Shown: piece by piece, positions 12,620-13,807 of the stretch | Position numbering within the stretch: position 1 is the stretch's first letter | Layout of the letters: every line of letters begins with the position of its first letter | NCBI GenBank assembly: GCA_002686955.1 | Contig: NYZA01000025.1 | Coordinates: 1 to 13,807 of the forward strand | Direction: 5' to 3' | Length of the DNA stretch: 13,807 nucleotides | Origin: Gemmatimonadota bacterium | GTDB taxonomy: Bacteria; GCA-2686955 | Program-made: the position numbers and the translations under genes | The notes under the pieces: generated by a model | What the model was told of the DNA's origin: nothing | What the model saw: only the letters and a program-made list of their open reading frames with translations | Databases searched by the model: none

Positions 12620-13807
12620 TCACTCCCAAGCATGCGGCTGCTCGGCGAGCAGAGGAAAGCGGGTTCTCGTTGTGAGCATCCAGCGGTCGATTACGATCGG
12701 TAGCTTCGGGGCGCGGACGCGCAGGTCGTGCACACCCGCCCTCAGCGGCAAACGCCCCATCTCGAACCACACCCAGGGCCCGGGAGAGCCCGCGACGCGG
12801 TGACCGCCGCCGACGCGTTTGTCGCCGTCGATCATGATGGCGAGATCGGGGCGGGCCTTCGAAGCGTCATCGCGCCGGATGCGGACCCAGAGGCTGTACT
12901 CCTCCCATACGGGGACTTCGGTACGATAATAGAGGGTGGCGGGCACTTTGATCTCTGTCGTCGATGTGATCGCCTTGGTGCGCGCGCCCTCGGCCGCGAA
13001 GCGGATGGCGCCGTGGCCCCAGGCGGAAGTGTCGGCGACGGTTTCGAAGCCGATCATCGAGTTGGCAGACTCGGCCTCGCGGTAGAGATCTTTGTGGTAG
13101 GAGCCGGTGTGCCAGTTGTCGTAGAGCCAGGTGCCGCACTCGATCCGTTTGTAGTCCCAGATGCCGGCGGTGTCGAAGACGTGGATCAGTTGGTCGTAGC
13201 CTTGGAAAACGATATCGGTGTCGCCATCTTCGTCGAGGTCGGCCAGGGTGCCTGAGCCGAAGTTTTGGTCGTCGGAGTAGTAGGGCCAGCCTTCTACGTT
13301 CGAGCCGTCTTGTTCGAGAGCCCAGATGTAGGGGCGGCTGCCGCCGGCGAAGATCTCCAGATCGATGTCGCCGTCGAGGTCGGCGACGAGGGGTTGACAC
13401 TGAAAACCGACTCTGCCGTAGCCCAGCGGCCATGGAGAATAGAACTCCCCGTAGGGGTCGTAGATGGCGACATTGCCGGAGTACGCGTTCACGACGATCG
13501 CCTGGGCCACTCCGTCGATCGCGTCGATGGCGACCGGCATGTTTTCGACGGCACCGATGCTGGGCGGAGGCCAGCCTTCGATCGGCTGCCCGTCGACGGA
13601 GAAGGCGTGGAGGTGGGGACGATCGCAGCTGACCATGATTTCGGGGCGGCGGTCTCCCTGCAAGTTGGCGATGGCGACTTGGAATGGACCTATTCCGCGG
13701 TCGATTTCCACAAGAACCGTGTCCGCAGCGAATGGCGTACCATCATGGTGGAACGCGTAGAGCCATCCCGACGTGTAGAAATCACTGTACCTGCCGCTTC
13801 CAATCAC
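12620..13807 (-). CDS. large secreted FG-GAP/VCBS-repeat protein, C-terminal part (5' end outside window)
   Basis: At least 395 residues, open through the window end. The first visible residues VIGSGRYSDF look like the middle of a repeat, so the start lies beyond 13807. Repeats of ~50 residues follow the FG-GAP/VCBS type: VAIANLQGDRRPEIMVSCD, PLVADLDGDIDLEIFAGG, TLADLDEDGDTDIVFQG, each followed by 'LHAF..DG..I.GWP'-like strands (HAFSVDGQPIEGWP, WALEQDGSNVEGWP). The DLDGDIDLE and DLDEDGDTD loops are calcium-binding. A C-terminal beta domain (from about residue 245, starting REAESANSMIGFETVAD) resembles a carbohydrate-binding or adhesion module, with a tryptophan-rich close. No sorting signal of the T9SS type is evident at the end (LLAEQPHAWE). 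Probably extracellular or outer-surface; ligand unknown. Confidence 0.78.
   Translation of the reverse strand: MIGSGRYSDFYTSGWLYAFHHDGTPFAADTVLVEIDRGIGPFQVAIANLQGDRRPEIMVSCDRPHLHAFSVDGQPIEGWPPPSIGAVENMPVAIDAIDGVAQAIVVNAYSGNVAIYDPYGEFYSPWPLGYGRVGFQCQPLVADLDGDIDLEIFAGGSRPYIWALEQDGSNVEGWPYYSDDQNFGSGTLADLDEDGDTDIVFQGYDQLIHVFDTAGIWDYKRIECGTWLYDNWHTGSYHKDLYREAESANSMIGFETVADTSAWGHGAIRFAAEGARTKAITSTTEIKVPATLYYRTEVPVWEEYSLWVRIRRDDASKARPDLAIMIDGDKRVGGGHRVAGSPGPWVWFEMGRLPLRAGVHDLRVRAPKLPIVIDRWMLTTRTRFPLLAEQPHAWE

Noticed and set aside
11574-12803. 409-codon + strand frame across the secreted protein and MNT remnant
   Set aside because: No recognisable domain; it crosses several minus-strand genes with better evidence.
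1-13807. CRISPR arrays, tRNA or rRNA genes, insertion sequences
   Set aside because: No regularly spaced direct repeats, cloverleaf-like sequence, rRNA motifs or transposase motifs were seen on either strand by eye.

Overview
This is a GC-rich, gene-dense bacterial chromosome fragment. Its centre is a variant System I (Ccm) cytochrome c maturation operon, from about 3.6 to 10.3 kb on the + strand. No rRNA, tRNA, CRISPR array or intact mobile element is visible. The organism is probably an uncultured Gram-negative bacterium with a large secretome, of the Myxococcota / Eisenbacteria / Krumholzibacteria kind. That placement is inferred only from GC richness, operon style, the Ccm system and FG-GAP-type secreted proteins, and is weak.

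Layout. (1) 1-2655, + strand: the 3' part of holA, an MtaB-type methylthiotransferase, a 55-residue membrane protein nested over the end of mtaB, and a membrane-anchored Mrr-like protein. All are translationally overlapped. (2) 2672-3533, - strand: a small zinc-ribbon membrane protein, then a decayed zone. That zone holds the C-terminal tail of a sulfatase abutting a broken nucleotidyltransferase (one frameshift and one TAG). (3) 3660-10307, + strand: ccmE, ccmF, a divergent ccmH, a large ccmI-like membrane protein with a zinc ribbon, ccmA, ccmB, ccmC, ccmD. Most junctions overlap by 1-11 bases. (4) 10346-10707: a small unknown gene that looks frameshifted at its end. (5) 10837-13807, - strand: an RNase Z-like metallo-hydrolase, a secreted protein, a broken MNT nucleotidyltransferase, and the 3' end of a large FG-GAP/VCBS secreted protein that runs off the window.

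How the operon fits together. CcmA, CcmB, CcmC and CcmD would load haem onto the CcmE chaperone. CcmF (all four expected histidines and the WWD motif present) would attach it to apocytochrome CXXCH motifs, with the CcmH-like protein handling apocytochrome thiols. Two parts depart from the textbook system. CcmE has CXXXY in place of HXXXY, and the CcmH-like protein lacks LRCXXCQ but has a CXCXXXC...CXC cluster. The CcmI position is taken by a protein with an outer beta domain, one membrane helix, a CcmI-like coil and a four-cysteine zinc ribbon. No CcmG thioredoxin is encoded here. This co-variation is the most interesting content of the window. CXXXY CcmE is a known variant of archaea and some bacteria, described together with absence of CcmH; here a rebuilt CcmH-like protein is present.
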